From the NCBI GenBank assembly GCA_934141555.1, contig CAKPCK010000001.1, forward strand, positions 1 through 64,000: a stretch of 64,000 bases of DNA, written 5' to 3'. The notes under the pieces are model-generated. The model was not told where the DNA came from. It saw nothing but the letters and a program-made list of their open reading frames with translations, and did no database searches. The translations under genes were made by a program, and so were the position numbers. The DNA is from an uncultured Clostridia bacterium (GTDB taxonomy: Bacteria > Bacillota > Clostridia > TANB77 > CAG-508). This document shows, piece by piece, positions 52,893-62,259 of the stretch. Within the stretch, counting starts at the first letter, position 1. Each line of letters starts with the position of its first letter.

Positions 52893-53630
52893 ATGAATTT
52901 TTTAGAGATTATTAAAAATAGTATAAATAATTTATGTGCAAAATATATAGAAAGAAATTTAAATGATGAAATATTGCCGATATTTTATGTTGCAGGAAGT
53001 CAAACATTGCCAGCACCATTAGACCCAAAAGAAGAGGAAGAGATGATAAAAAAATTAGAAACAGATGAAAGAGAATATGCCAGAAAAACATTAGTTGAAA
53101 GAAATCTAAGACTTGTTGTATATATAGCCAAAAAGTTTGAAAATACAGGAATTGGAATAGAAGACTTAGTGTCAATTGGAACAATAGGCTTAATGAAAAG
53201 TGTAAATACATTTAATTCAGAGAAAAAAATAAAATTAGCGACATATGCATCAAGATGTATTGAAAATGAAATATTAATGTATTTAAGAAGAAATAATAAA
53301 ATAAAAACAGAAGTATCTATTGATGAACCATTAAATAAAGATAGTGATGGAAATGAACTTTTATTATCAGATATATTAGGAACAGATCCAGATATTACAT
53401 ATAGAAATTTAGAAGATGAAGTAGATATGAAACTTTTAAAAGAAGCAATTAGAAAATTAAATTCTAGAGAAAAAAATATAATGGAAATGAGATTTGGATT
53501 TATTAGTGGAAGAGAAAAAACACAAAAAGAAGTTGCTGATGAATTAGGAATTTCACAAAGTTACATATCAAGATTAGAGAAAAAAATAATAGGAAAAATG
53601 AGAAAAGATATAATGAGTAAAACAGGATAG
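52893..53630 (+). CDS. sigE: RNA polymerase sigma-E, early mother-cell sporulation
   Basis: A 245-residue sigma-70 factor. An N-terminal pro-like segment of about 35 residues precedes Y-V-A-G-S-Q-T-L-P-A-P-L, then regions 2 (N-L-R-L-V-V-Y-I-A-K-K-F; Y-A-S-R-C-I-E-N-E-I-L-M), 3 and 4 (M-R-F-G; Q-S-Y-I-S-R-L-E-K). The spoIIGA-sigE order identifies it. sigG, often next in line, is not here. AAAGGAAA precedes the ATG. Confidence 0.96.
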   Translation: MNFLEIIKNSINNLCAKYIERNLNDEILPIFYVAGSQTLPAPLDPKEEEEMIKKLETDEREYARKTLVERNLRLVVYIAKKFENTGIGIEDLVSIGTIGLMKSVNTFNSEKKIKLATYASRCIENEILMYLRRNNKIKTEVSIDEPLNKDSDGNELLLSDILGTDPDITYRNLEDEVDMKLLKEAIRKLNSREKNIMEMRFGFISGREKTQKEVADELGISQSYISRLEKKIIGKMRKDIMSKTG

Positions 53631-53654
53631 ATTACATAAATATATGATAAATAG

Positions 53655-53683
53655 TAGACTTATCCAAAAGAAAATGCTATAAT
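53655..53683 (+). promoter_or_regulatory. sigma-A promoter of the PLP enzyme gene
   Basis: TAGACT (53655-53660), a 17-base spacer and TATAAT (53678-53683). Confidence 0.6.
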
Positions 53684-53727
53684 AATATGGTCAAGATTAA
53701 TACTTGAAATAGAAAGGATATTATTAT

Positions 53728-54978
53728 ATGTATCAGAAATTTGGAATAAAAAAAGAAATTTTAGATTTATCAGAAGAAGTTGAAAAGGAAATACAACCAA
53801 TATTTAAAAATATTGAGAAAATAGAAGAAATAAATAGTTTAAAGGTTTTATCAGCATTTCAGGAATGTGGATTATCAGAAATGCATTTACATTCATCAAC
53901 AGGGTATGGAATAGATGAAATTGGAAGAAATAAAATAGAAGAGATTTATGCAAAAATATTTAATGCTGAAGATGCATTAGTAAGAGCACAATTAATATCT
54001 GGAACACATGCTTTAGCTATAACACTATTTGGAATTTTACGTCCAGGAGATACAATGTTAAGTATTTCAGGAGCACCTTATGATACATTACAAACTGCAA
54101 TAGGAATAAGCAAAGAAGAAAGCAAGAGTTCATTAAAAGCATTTGGAGTAAAATATGAACAAATAGAATTAATTGATAATGATTTTGACATTAATTCAAT
54201 AAAAGAAAGAGTATCTAAAAAAGATATAAAATTAATAGAAATTCAAAGATCAAAAGGATATTCAACAAGAAAAAGCTTAACAATTGATAAAATTGAAAAA
54301 GCAATAAAAGCAATAAGAGAAGTAAATAAAGATGTTATAATAATGGTAGATAATTGTTATGGAGAATTTGTTGAAGAAAAAGAGCCAACAGATGTTGGAG
54401 CAGATATTATAGTTGGTTCTTTAATGAAAAATTTAGGAGCAGGTATTGCAACAAGTGGGGCATATATTGTAGGAAAAAAAGACTTAATAGAATTATGTGC
54501 AGAAAGACTTACTGCTCCAGGAGTAGGAAAAGAAATAGGACCATCATTAAATCAAAATATTCCATTTATAAAAGGATTATTTTTTGCACCAAGTGTAGTA
54601 GCTAGTGCAGTGAAAACAGCTGTATTTGCAAGTAGAATATTAGAGAAATTAGGATATAAAGTAGATCCTTTATATGATGAAAAAAGGGCAGATATTGTTC
54701 AAACAATAGAACTAGGTGATGCAGAAAGATTAGTAAAATTCTGCCAAGGAATTCAAATGGGATCACCAATAGATTCAAATGTAATTCCAGAACCAAGTGC
54801 AATGGGAGGATATGATGATCAAGTAATTATGGCTGCTGGAACATTTACAGAGGGTTCAACAATAGAATTAAGTTGTGATGGGCCAATTAGGGCTCCATAT
54901 ATTGCTTATATGCAAGGTGGACTTACATATCAATATGGTAAACTTGGAATAATGAAAGCATTGTCAAATTTAAAATAA
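53728..54978 (+). CDS. methionine gamma-lyase-like / aluminium resistance family PLP enzyme
   Basis: A 416-residue PLP-dependent enzyme of PF06838. Family motifs visible: G-Y-G-I-D-E-I-G-R near the N-terminus, Q-L-I-S-G-T-H-A-L-A, the aspartate that holds the pyridine nitrogen in V-D-N-C-Y-G-E-F, and the Schiff-base lysine in G-S-L-M-K-N-L-G-A-G-I-A. The true reaction of this family is poorly defined. It is a single transcription unit with its own promoter and terminator. Confidence 0.93.
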   Translation: MYQKFGIKKEILDLSEEVEKEIQPIFKNIEKIEEINSLKVLSAFQECGLSEMHLHSSTGYGIDEIGRNKIEEIYAKIFNAEDALVRAQLISGTHALAITLFGILRPGDTMLSISGAPYDTLQTAIGISKEESKSSLKAFGVKYEQIELIDNDFDINSIKERVSKKDIKLIEIQRSKGYSTRKSLTIDKIEKAIKAIREVNKDVIIMVDNCYGEFVEEKEPTDVGADIIVGSLMKNLGAGIATSGAYIVGKKDLIELCAERLTAPGVGKEIGPSLNQNIPFIKGLFFAPSVVASAVKTAVFASRILEKLGYKVDPLYDEKRADIVQTIELGDAERLVKFCQGIQMGSPIDSNVIPEPSAMGGYDDQVIMAAGTFTEGSTIELSCDGPIRAPYIAYMQGGLTYQYGKLGIMKALSNLK

Positions 54979-54992
54979 TTATAATAAAACCA

Positions 54993-55022
54993 AAAAGCTA
55001 TGTGATATCTCACATAGCTTTT
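54993..55022. terminator. bidirectional terminator
   Basis: AAAAGCTATGTGA (54993-55005), TATC loop and TCACATAGCTTTT (55010-55022), between two convergent genes. Confidence 0.85.
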
Positions 55023-55028
55023 ATAATA

Positions 55029-55787
55029 TTATTGTTCAAAATTTGGAATATAATATCCAATTCCTCTTTTAGTGATTAAATATTTAGGATTAGAAGTATC
55101 TTTTTCAATTCTTTCTCTAATTCTTCTAACAGTAACATCAACAGTTCTAATATCTCCATAATATTCATATCCCCAAACTTGTTCAAGAAGAGATTCTCTT
55201 GTAACAACTTGACCTTGTTGTTGAGCTAAATATTTTAAAACCTCAAATTCTCTTAAAGTTAAATTTACAATTGTTCCATTAACATTAACTTCATATTTTT
55301 CTAGGTCTAAAGTTAAATCACCAATTTTTATAGTATTTTGTTTTTTAGATTCTTTATGAGATTCAGAATCATGTGAAGATTTTAAACTATCATAATGTGT
55401 TTCAGATTTTCTTAAATTAGCTTTTACTCTAGCTACAACTTCTCTTACACTAAATGGTTTTGTAATATAATCATCTGCACCAATTTCTAATCCGACAATT
55501 TTATCTAATTCATCATCTTTTGCTGAAACCATTAAAATTGGAACATTATAATAATTTTTAATTTTTTTACAAACAGTAAGACCGTCAACACGAGGAATCA
55601 TCACATCTAATAAAATTAAATCAGGACGTTGAGAAATTGCTAAATCTATTGCTGTTTGTCCATCATTTGCTTCAATTGTATTATAACCTTCTCTAGTTAA
55701 ATTATGAACTAATAAATCGACAATTTTTTGTTCATCATCAACTATTAATATTGTTTTCTTTTCATCATCAAAATTATTGTTTTCCAT
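55029..55787 (-). CDS. OmpR/PhoB-family response regulator, WalR-like, orphan
   Basis: A 252-residue response regulator. The receiver domain has the acidic pair D17/D18, phospho-acceptor D61 (I-L-L-D-V-M-I-P), and K in I-T-K-P-F-S. A 25-residue Ser/His-rich linker precedes the winged-helix DNA-binding domain, whose R-T-V-D-V-T-V-R-R-I-R-E-R-I is typical of WalR (YycF). No histidine kinase gene is adjacent on either side; a terminator stands right after the stop. WalR itself usually lies with walK, so the gene is WalR-like rather than proven walR. Confidence 0.9.
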   Translation of the reverse strand: MENNNFDDEKKTILIVDDEQKIVDLLVHNLTREGYNTIEANDGQTAIDLAISQRPDLILLDVMIPRVDGLTVCKKIKNYYNVPILMVSAKDDELDKIVGLEIGADDYITKPFSVREVVARVKANLRKSETHYDSLKSSHDSESHKESKKQNTIKIGDLTLDLEKYEVNVNGTIVNLTLREFEVLKYLAQQQGQVVTRESLLEQVWGYEYYGDIRTVDVTVRRIRERIEKDTSNPKYLITKRGIGYYIPNFEQ

Positions 55788-55921
55788 ATAAGACCTCCGA
55801 TTAAGTTATACATATTTTATATCACAATTTTTCCCAATATACAAGGTAAATTAGGTAAATAATTACAAAAAAATGAATTTAATAAAATATTTGCATAATA
55901 TAGAGCTAATTTATAATTAAA

Positions 55922-55977
55922 CAATTTCAAAAGGGCTATACAGTCATAAAAATGATTGTATAACCCTTTTGGAATTG
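55922..55977 (-). terminator. long-stem hairpin after the 61-residue gene
   Basis: A stem of about 26 bp with three mismatches or G-U pairs (55922-55947 with 55952-55977), loop of four A. It stands between the small Cys protein gene and the response regulator gene on the minus strand. Confidence 0.7.
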
Positions 55978-55986
55978 CTTGTAAAG

Positions 55987-56172
55987 TTATAACTTAAACA
56001 TTTTATCATAATATTTATCTACATCTTTTTCACATTGAACAAAAAATTTTTTTCCATTATAAAAATAATAATTCATTCTTTTTGGAAAATATCTTACTTG
56101 ACAAAATTTTTTTTCACAAAATGCACATTTGAGATTACTAATTAGTACGGAAAAAAAGCTAACATTTTCCAT
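55987..56172 (-). CDS. 61-residue Cys-rich protein, possible zinc ribbon
   Basis: A small gene with a perfect AGGAGG five bases before its ATG. The peptide has C-A-F-C near residue 16, a second cysteine in K-K-F-C-Q-V, and a fourth in F-V-Q-C-E-K, so a four-cysteine metal site is possible. It is rich in Lys and aromatic residues. I do not recognise the family. It has its own hairpin downstream. Confidence 0.7.
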   Translation of the reverse strand: MENVSFFSVLISNLKCAFCEKKFCQVRYFPKRMNYYFYNGKKFFVQCEKDVDKYYDKMFKL

Positions 56173-56324
56173 AAAAACCTCCTGTCAAATGAAAAATTGT
56201 TAATAAAATTAAATGTTTCACTAAATAGTTATTTGGGTGATTAAGAAACAAATTATATTAGAAAGATTATCATAAGAAATATAAATTTACAATACTTTAG
56301 GTAAAAAAATGTCGAAATTTGTAA

Positions 56325-56400
56325 TGGTGCCACCAAGCAGAATCGAACTGCTGGCCTACGGGTTACGAATCCGTCGCTCTACCAACTGAGCTATAGTGGC
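56325..56400 (-). tRNA. tRNA-Thr (CGU anticodon)
   Basis: A 76-base tRNA with encoded CCA. All arms are present: acceptor GCCACTA/TGGTGGC, D arm GCTC/GAGC, anticodon loop TTCGTAA giving CGU, variable loop AGGCC-type, and T arm AGCAG-TTCGATT-CTGCT. The last anticodon-stem pair (31-39) is A-C rather than a Watson-Crick pair. Confidence 0.96.
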
Positions 56401-56465
56401 AAATACTAAATTAATATAACACAATTTATAAAAAATAACAAGAGATTTAAAGATAAATAAATTAT

Positions 56466-56499
56466 AAAAAATTCTTAGAAATATTCTAAGAATTTTTTT
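56466..56499. terminator. terminator overlapping the end of the pseudouridine synthase gene
   Basis: AATTCTTAGAA (56470-56480) and TTCTAAGAATT (56484-56494), flanked by A and T runs so that it works in both directions. Confidence 0.8.
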
Positions 56500-57340
56500 G
56501 TTCAATAATCAGACCATTCAAATAATTTAAAATACCAGCATCTGTTACAAAATTAAACTCTAATTTAAAACTATTAAGCTGTTGATATTTATATCCAAAT
56601 TGTTTATTTACTTTGTTAATACCATATTTGCCATCACCAACAATAGGATAACCTATATGAGCTAAATGTGCTCTAATTTGATGAGTTCGCCCAGTTTCAA
56701 TATTAACTTCTAATAGAGAAGTATTATTATCAAATTCTTTTATTACAGAATAAGAAGTTATAATTTTTTGATAACCAGGTTTAAAATCATCAGAAATATA
56801 TACAAGAGATTTTTTATTATCTTTAAATAAATATGCTTCAAGTCTAGCCTTTTTTATTTTTGGGATTCCATAAACTAGAGCAGTATAAGATTTTTTTATT
56901 TCATGTTTTTTAAATTTATCAAATAAAATATTTAATGCAGTATCATTTTTTGCAAATAAAACCAATCCAGTTGTATTCCTATCAAGTCTATGACATGGCA
57001 TTGGATTTTGTTCTGGATATTTTTGATGTACTAGAGTTGTTAAACTATTTTCACCTACAACTTCAAGATTTATAGGTTTATTAATTACTAAAATATTATT
57101 ATCTTCGAAAACAATATCTATATCAACTTTAGGGAAAAGCAAAGAATCAGCAATAAATATATTTAATTCATCATTTTCAAAAATAGTACAATCTTTATTA
57201 ACTCTTTTTCCGTTTATTTTAATATCTTTTTGTCTAAGAGCTTTATATAAAGTATTTTGAGACAAATTTGGAAAAGATGTCAAAATAAAGTTGCAAAGTT
57301 TTTTTCCATTATATTTGTGAGTAACAATTAAAGTTTTCAA
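56486..57340 (-). CDS. RluA/RluC-family pseudouridine synthase with S4 domain
   Basis: About 284 residues from TTG 57340, which is five bases after GGAGG; the longer frame lacks a site. The N-terminal S4-like RNA-binding segment (L-S-Q-N-T-L-Y-K-A-L-R-Q-K-D-I-K-I-N-G-K) precedes the catalytic domain with H-R-L-D-R-N-T-T-G-L and I-E-T-G-R-T-H-Q-I-R-A-H. The substrate is probably 23S rRNA, as for RluC/RluD. It is the second RluA-type enzyme in the window. Confidence 0.93.
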   Translation of the reverse strand: MKTLIVTHKYNGKKLCNFILTSFPNLSQNTLYKALRQKDIKINGKRVNKDCTIFENDELNIFIADSLLFPKVDIDIVFEDNNILVINKPINLEVVGENSLTTLVHQKYPEQNPMPCHRLDRNTTGLVLFAKNDTALNILFDKFKKHEIKKSYTALVYGIPKIKKARLEAYLFKDNKKSLVYISDDFKPGYQKIITSYSVIKEFDNNTSLLEVNIETGRTHQIRAHLAHIGYPIVGDGKYGINKVNKQFGYKYQQLNSFKLEFNFVTDAGILNYLNGLIIEQKNS

Positions 57341-57618
57341 AATAACCTCCAAATTAAAAGATATAAATATATTACCATAATTTATTAAGTTTTTCAACAC
57401 AAAAAAACGAGAAAAACAGAGAAAAAGTGAATAAAATGCAGGAAAAATGAGTAATATATATAATAAAAAGTGATTTTTTAGACTAAGAAAGATCTGAAAA
57501 TAGTTAATAAAGAAGAATTGAAAATTATAAATTTGCCAAATGAGTAAAATTATGGTATAATAAATCTTGGTCGCTAAAAATTCAGCTTATAAAATAAGCA
57601 ATAAAAAGGAGAGGATAG

Positions 57619-58599
57619 ATTATTTTTAAGAAAAAGCTAAAATACTATACGAAAGAAAGCTGTAAGTTTTTCACAATAATGGCGTTAGGATTAGGCTTAA
57701 TAATAGCGATTATTTTATTTAAGTATAAGCCAACATATGTAGTAAGTTTGTCAGGAGAACAAATAGGATATGTAAGTAATGCAGCAGAATTACAAAATAG
57801 AATTCAATCAGAAATAATTGATATGGATGGAAAAAATATAGATTTTGTTACATTAGATAATATGCCAAAATATGAATTAAAATTAGTAGAAAAAAGTTTA
57901 ACAACAAATGAAGATGAGATAATGTTAGCATTAAAAGAAGAAGCAAAAATAATGTATAAATATTATGCTGTAATTTTAAATGATGAAACAGTAACTTATG
58001 TTGATAATATAGATGAAGCAGAAGAAGCTGTTGAACAAATAAAAGAAGAACATAAAGATGATACAATTCAATTAGATTTAGCTGTAACAACAAATTATAC
58101 AGAAAATATTAATGAAATAGGTATACAATCAGTAGAAATAGCAAAACAAGAAGTTGAACAAAAAGTAGATGTATTAATAGAAGAAGATGAAAAAACAAAA
58201 TTACCATCAATAAATGGAGTTTTATTAGCATCACTTCCTGTTAATGGATATGTAAGTTCAAGATTTGGAAATATAAGTAGAATAAGATCTGGGGCACATA
58301 CAGGAACAGATATAGCATGTGCCTTTGGAACAAAAATAAAAGCAGTTGCAGATGGAACTGTTGTATTTGCACAATATAATGGATCTTATGGAAATCTTAT
58401 AAAAATAGATCATGGAAATGGTGTAGAAACATGGTATGCACATTGTAACAAATTATATGCAAAAGTAGGAGAACAAATATCAGCAGGAGATATAATTGCA
58501 GAAGTAGGAATGACAGGAAACACAACAGGACCACATTTACATTTAGAAATAAGAATAAATGGAGTAGCAATTAATCCCCAAAAATATCTATATAACTAA
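57619..58599 (+). CDS. M23 metallopeptidase, membrane-anchored, probable AUU start
   Basis: A peptidoglycan endopeptidase of the lysostaphin/LytM type. Its C-terminal domain has H-T-G-T-D (first His and Asp), a central Y-G-N-L-I-K-I-D-H-G-N-G, and the H-L-H-L-E motif, so all zinc ligands are there. A transmembrane helix follows the basic segment F-K-K-K-L-K-Y-Y-T-K. The first ordinary ATG (57679) cuts into that helix and has no ribosome binding site, whereas AAAGGAG (57605-57611) is seven bases before in-frame ATT 57619. I therefore place the start there; a sequence error cannot be excluded. Confidence 0.85.
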   Translation: MIFKKKLKYYTKESCKFFTIMALGLGLIIAIILFKYKPTYVVSLSGEQIGYVSNAAELQNRIQSEIIDMDGKNIDFVTLDNMPKYELKLVEKSLTTNEDEIMLALKEEAKIMYKYYAVILNDETVTYVDNIDEAEEAVEQIKEEHKDDTIQLDLAVTTNYTENINEIGIQSVEIAKQEVEQKVDVLIEEDEKTKLPSINGVLLASLPVNGYVSSRFGNISRIRSGAHTGTDIACAFGTKIKAVADGTVVFAQYNGSYGNLIKIDHGNGVETWYAHCNKLYAKVGEQISAGDIIAEVGMTGNTTGPHLHLEIRINGVAINPQKYLYN

Positions 58600-58603
58600 A
58601 AAA

Positions 58604-58644
58604 TGAACTATTAAGTAAATAAATTACTTAATAGTTCGTTTTTT
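58604..58644. terminator. bidirectional terminator
   Basis: GAACTATTAAGTAA (58605-58618) and TTACTTAATAGTTC (58624-58637), then a T run, between the convergent M23 gene and glmS. Confidence 0.88.
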
Positions 58645-60485
58645 TATTCGACTGTTACGGATTTAGCAAGATTTCTTGGTTTATCAACATCTAATCCTTT
58701 TTCTTTAGAAATATAATAAGAAAGTAATTGTAAAGGAACAATTGCAACAATAGGTGAAAGAAGAATATTAGTATCTGGAATTTTAATAATTGTATCTATA
58801 TTATTACTTGGCAATTCTTGATTTGTAATAACTAATGTTTTAGCACCACGAGTAATAACTTCTTGAATATTACTAATAGTTTTTTCAACTAAATTTTTAT
58901 CTGTAATAATACTTATGACAGATATGCCATTTTCAATTAATGCAATAGGTCCATGTTTTAATTCGCCAGCAGCATATGCTTCTGAATGTATATAAGAAAT
59001 TTCTTTTAATTTTAAAGAAGCTTCAAGAGCAGTATTGTAATCAATACCTCTACCTAAGAAGAAAACATCTTTTTCTTGATAAATATTTTTTGCATAGTTT
59101 TTAATTTTTTCAGAAGATTTTAATGCTTCATCAATTTTATCTGGAAGATTAAAAATATCTTTTTTCAATTTTGCTAATTCTGAAGATGGAGTAGTTCCTA
59201 ATATTTCAGCAAAATAAATTGCAAGAATTATAAGTAGCATAACTTGAGATGTATAGGCTTTTGTTGAAGCAACAGCAATTTCAGGGCCAGCATGTGTATA
59301 AATAGAGTAGTCAGCTTCTCTTGTAATAGAACTACCAATAACATTTGATACAGCAAGTGTTGTTGCTCCTTTTGATTTTGCAAGTTTTAATGCTGCAATA
59401 GTATCTGCTGTTTCACCAGATTGAGAGATGTAAATACATAAAGTATTTTTATCAATAATAGGATTTCTATATCTAAATTCTGAAGCTATATCAACAGTAA
59501 CTGGAATATTACATAAATTTTCAATTGCAATTTTTCCAGAAAGCCCAGCATGCATTGCAGTCCCACAAGCAACTATATATATTTTGTTTATTTTTGATAA
59601 AAATCCTTTTGTGAATTTTAAATCATCAAAATTACAAGGTTCATTTTCAGGTAAACGTGAACCAATAGTTTCTCTTATTGCTGTTGGTTGTTCAAATATT
59701 TCTTTTAACATATAATCTTCAAAACCATTTTTATCTGCAGCACTAGCATTCCATTCTATACTTGTTAATTTTTTGTCTATTTTATTTAAATCAATATCAA
59801 AAAATTCAACATTGTCTCTTGAAATAAGAGCAAATTCATTATCATTTAAAAGATAAAAATCTTTTGTGAATGATAAAATTGCAGGAATATCTGAAGAAAT
59901 ATAATTTTCTCCATCACCTTTTCCTATAACAAGAGGGCTATCTTTTCTAATAACAATCATATTGTCTGGCATATATTTTGAAATAACTTCAAGAGAGTAG
60001 CTTCCTTTAAATGATTTGCAAGCTTTTTGTACTGCACGTAAAACTTTTTTATTATCATTTTTTTTATCTTTTGAATAATAATAATGTATAAGATTTGGTA
60101 TAATTTCTGTATCTGTTTGAGAATGAAATGTATAACCATTATCTAATAATAATTTTTTTAAATCATTATAATTTTCAATAATTCCATTGTGAACAACAGC
60201 AAAACTATTACTATTATCTAAATGAGGATGTGCATTTTCTTTTGAAGGTTTTCCATGTGTTGCCCATCTTGTATGAGCAATTCCGACTGTTCCTTCAAGA
60301 GAATTTATTCCATCTAAATTATATAAGTTTCTAACTCTTCCTTTATCTTTCATAACTGAAAGACCATTTTTTTCTATAGTTGATATTCCTGCAGAGTCAT
60401 AACCTCTGTATTCAAGTCTTAAAAGACCATTAATTAAAATAGGACTAGCTTTTTGATGTCCTATATATCCAATAATTCCACACAT
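58644..60485 (-). CDS. glmS: glutamine--fructose-6-phosphate aminotransferase
   Basis: Makes glucosamine-6-phosphate, the first step to UDP-GlcNAc and peptidoglycan. It has 613 residues: an N-terminal glutaminase beginning M-C2-G-I-I-G-Y with the nucleophile cysteine, and two SIS sugar isomerase domains (S-Q-S-G-E-T-A-D-T; E-L-K-H-G-P-I-A-L-I). The C-terminal K-S-V-T-V-E is typical. AAGGAGG precedes the ATG, and a glmS ribozyme lies upstream. Confidence 0.98.
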   Translation of the reverse strand: MCGIIGYIGHQKASPILINGLLRLEYRGYDSAGISTIEKNGLSVMKDKGRVRNLYNLDGINSLEGTVGIAHTRWATHGKPSKENAHPHLDNSNSFAVVHNGIIENYNDLKKLLLDNGYTFHSQTDTEIIPNLIHYYYSKDKKNDNKKVLRAVQKACKSFKGSYSLEVISKYMPDNMIVIRKDSPLVIGKGDGENYISSDIPAILSFTKDFYLLNDNEFALISRDNVEFFDIDLNKIDKKLTSIEWNASAADKNGFEDYMLKEIFEQPTAIRETIGSRLPENEPCNFDDLKFTKGFLSKINKIYIVACGTAMHAGLSGKIAIENLCNIPVTVDIASEFRYRNPIIDKNTLCIYISQSGETADTIAALKLAKSKGATTLAVSNVIGSSITREADYSIYTHAGPEIAVASTKAYTSQVMLLIILAIYFAEILGTTPSSELAKLKKDIFNLPDKIDEALKSSEKIKNYAKNIYQEKDVFFLGRGIDYNTALEASLKLKEISYIHSEAYAAGELKHGPIALIENGISVISIITDKNLVEKTISNIQEVITRGAKTLVITNQELPSNNIDTIIKIPDTNILLSPIVAIVPLQLLSYYISKEKGLDVDKPRNLAKSVTVE

Positions 60486-60534
60486 TTGTGAATCCTCCTT
60501 AAAATAGTTTGATAGGGGCTATTAAAGTCAAAAG

Positions 60535-60694
60535 TCCCTTATATGCGGAATTGAAATATACTTATGTATTAATTTCTGTTACAACATTACATTGTTTTTT
60601 GTTATAATACTTTGGCTTAAGCTAAGCCACTAGAGCATCCGCCGAAAATTCGATAAACTCTAGACCTCGTCAACACATTTGTGCTCTGGCGCTT
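60535..60694 (-). ncRNA. glmS glucosamine-6-phosphate ribozyme
   Basis: On the minus strand the 5' part reads AGCGCCAGAGC and, after a short P1 variable loop, TTGACGAGG, GTTTATCGAATTTTCGGCGG and ATGC, which match the conserved glmS core. Self-cleavage is expected between A (60693) and G (60692). Binding of glucosamine-6-phosphate would trigger cleavage and lower glmS expression. P3/P4 extend to about 60535 and are less conserved, so that limit is approximate. Confidence 0.96.
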
Positions 60695-60795
60695 AATAAA
60701 TAACTCCTTTCTTAATTTATTTTTTAATATTTCAATTTCTGTATTATATTATAATATATTAAATATTTGTGCAAGTCTTTTGTTTAAAATATATA

Positions 60796-60827
60796 AAAAG
60801 CTATAAGAAATTATTCTTATAGCTTTT
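60796..60827 (-). terminator. intrinsic terminator of the AT-rich paralogue
   Basis: AAAAGCTATAAGAA and TTCTTATAGCTTTT with a 4-base loop; A and T runs on both sides. Confidence 0.85.
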
Positions 60828-60892
60828 ATTTGAATGATTAAACTTATAGTTTGATCTAATAATTGAACTTATGAGAAGGTGACATTTGATTA

Positions 60893-62083
60893 TTAATCAA
60901 GATAGTCAGAATTAAAGTCAATGTTAAATGGAGAATTTTTAGTAAAAGATGAATCAATCATATTCCAAATATCACATACCAAATAAGTTGTAGGCGAGTC
61001 AAGTGTCCCATACTGTACCCAAACTAATTCAGTGGGTGGAATTTTGGAATGATAAAAACTAGTAGAATGCTTACGTCCCCATTTTGCACGAACTTTCTTT
61101 TTTGGTGGATAATGTTGTGAGCCAGTTCCATAAGGTATTGCTAAAATATCATCCAAACCATTGTCGACAATCTGGTAATAGAGTGCTTGAGCATATTGAG
61201 AAGATTCAATTGGTTTAGAACCAATTTCATGAGTTACTTCTTTAAATGCTTTTTCTAAAAGCTCACTCTGTTTTTCACTTGAAGTTTTTTTGAACAATGG
61301 GAAAGCGATAATTGCTTTTCTCCATACTGCTGAAATAATTTGATAAGAATTAGCAGTATGGTAAGAGTGTGGATAACAAATATGCAATACATTCAGGAAG
61401 TTTCCATTTAGTACATGAAAACCAGTAACATAAAGCTGAAGCTTATCGATAATATCCAAAAAATTGGAAGTCATCTTATCATAGTAGTTATTTGCAATTT
61501 TGAGAACAGAGCCCTCAAAAAAGAAACTTATTGGTTCATTAGAAGAGTCCCAAAGAAATGGAAATGTAGATTTTAAAACAGAAACAACCTGCAGTTTTCT
61601 GAAAATTGCAGTAGAATTAAGAATATTTTTTTCCGATTCAGTAAGAACATTTTTGTCAAATTCGTAAGAATCAGTTGTTATAACTTTAACATTATTTCCG
61701 TTAATGGAAATATTAAAAGTAATGATAATCTTACAAAAAGTAGAAAATTTTCGAATAGAATCAGGAATGCGATAACCATGATTTAACTTATGCCAAATAT
61801 TAAAACTATATGATTTTGTATTAGAATTGTATACAATTTCATCAGAAACGAACCAAGAATTACATTCACAATATTTCCGAAGAAAACTTTTCAGATGATA
61901 GGCGAAAATAGCACCATAAACTTCTTTACGAATATTCGAATTCGACTTGATTTGACTGTCAATTTTATTGATATGTGCTCTAATAAGTGGACAATCATAA
62001 AAATCAATATTATGAGATTGAATTAAAGAATTCAAAGGGTTACCAGTAATAGAAATTTCTAAATTCTGATTGAAGTTTTTCAT
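60893..62083 (-). CDS. unknown protein, AT-rich paralogue
   Basis: A 396-residue protein with no recognised domain, signal or membrane segment. It is similar along its full length to the GC-rich gene next to it. Strongly shared blocks are Q-S-H-N-I-D-F-Y-D-C, D-S-Y-E-F-D-K, N-S-Y-Q-I-I-S-A-V-W-R-K-A-I, Q-A-L-Y-Y-Q-I-V-D-N and E-L-V-W-V-Q-Y-G. The start is ATG 62083, eight bases after AGGAGG; the ATG at 62089 is too close. Codon use is closer to the host than that of its partner. Its own promoter and long leader suggest separate control. Confidence 0.85.
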   Translation of the reverse strand: MKNFNQNLEISITGNPLNSLIQSHNIDFYDCPLIRAHINKIDSQIKSNSNIRKEVYGAIFAYHLKSFLRKYCECNSWFVSDEIVYNSNTKSYSFNIWHKLNHGYRIPDSIRKFSTFCKIIITFNISINGNNVKVITTDSYEFDKNVLTESEKNILNSTAIFRKLQVVSVLKSTFPFLWDSSNEPISFFFEGSVLKIANNYYDKMTSNFLDIIDKLQLYVTGFHVLNGNFLNVLHICYPHSYHTANSYQIISAVWRKAIIAFPLFKKTSSEKQSELLEKAFKEVTHEIGSKPIESSQYAQALYYQIVDNGLDDILAIPYGTGSQHYPPKKKVRAKWGRKHSTSFYHSKIPPTELVWVQYGTLDSPTTYLVCDIWNMIDSSFTKNSPFNIDFNSDYLD

Positions 62084-62180
62084 AAACATATCCTCCTATA
62101 ATGTATGTGTTTAAAAAAAGTAGTATACCAAAAATAAAACCTCCTTATAAGTTCTTTATATTTCAATGTACGATAGATAT

Positions 62181-62208
62181 ATTATAACATATTATTATAA
62201 AAAAGCAA
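62181..62208 (-). promoter_or_regulatory. promoter of the AT-rich paralogue
   Basis: On the minus strand TTGCTT (62208-62203), a 16-base spacer and TATAAT (62186-62181). The leader of nearly 100 bases contains the block TATCGTACATTGAAA, shared with the neighbouring gene, and a second AAGGAGG far from any start. Confidence 0.7.
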
Positions 62209-62259
62209 TATAATTGAATATGACGAATGATTATAAGAAAGATAGAAAAATATGAAATA

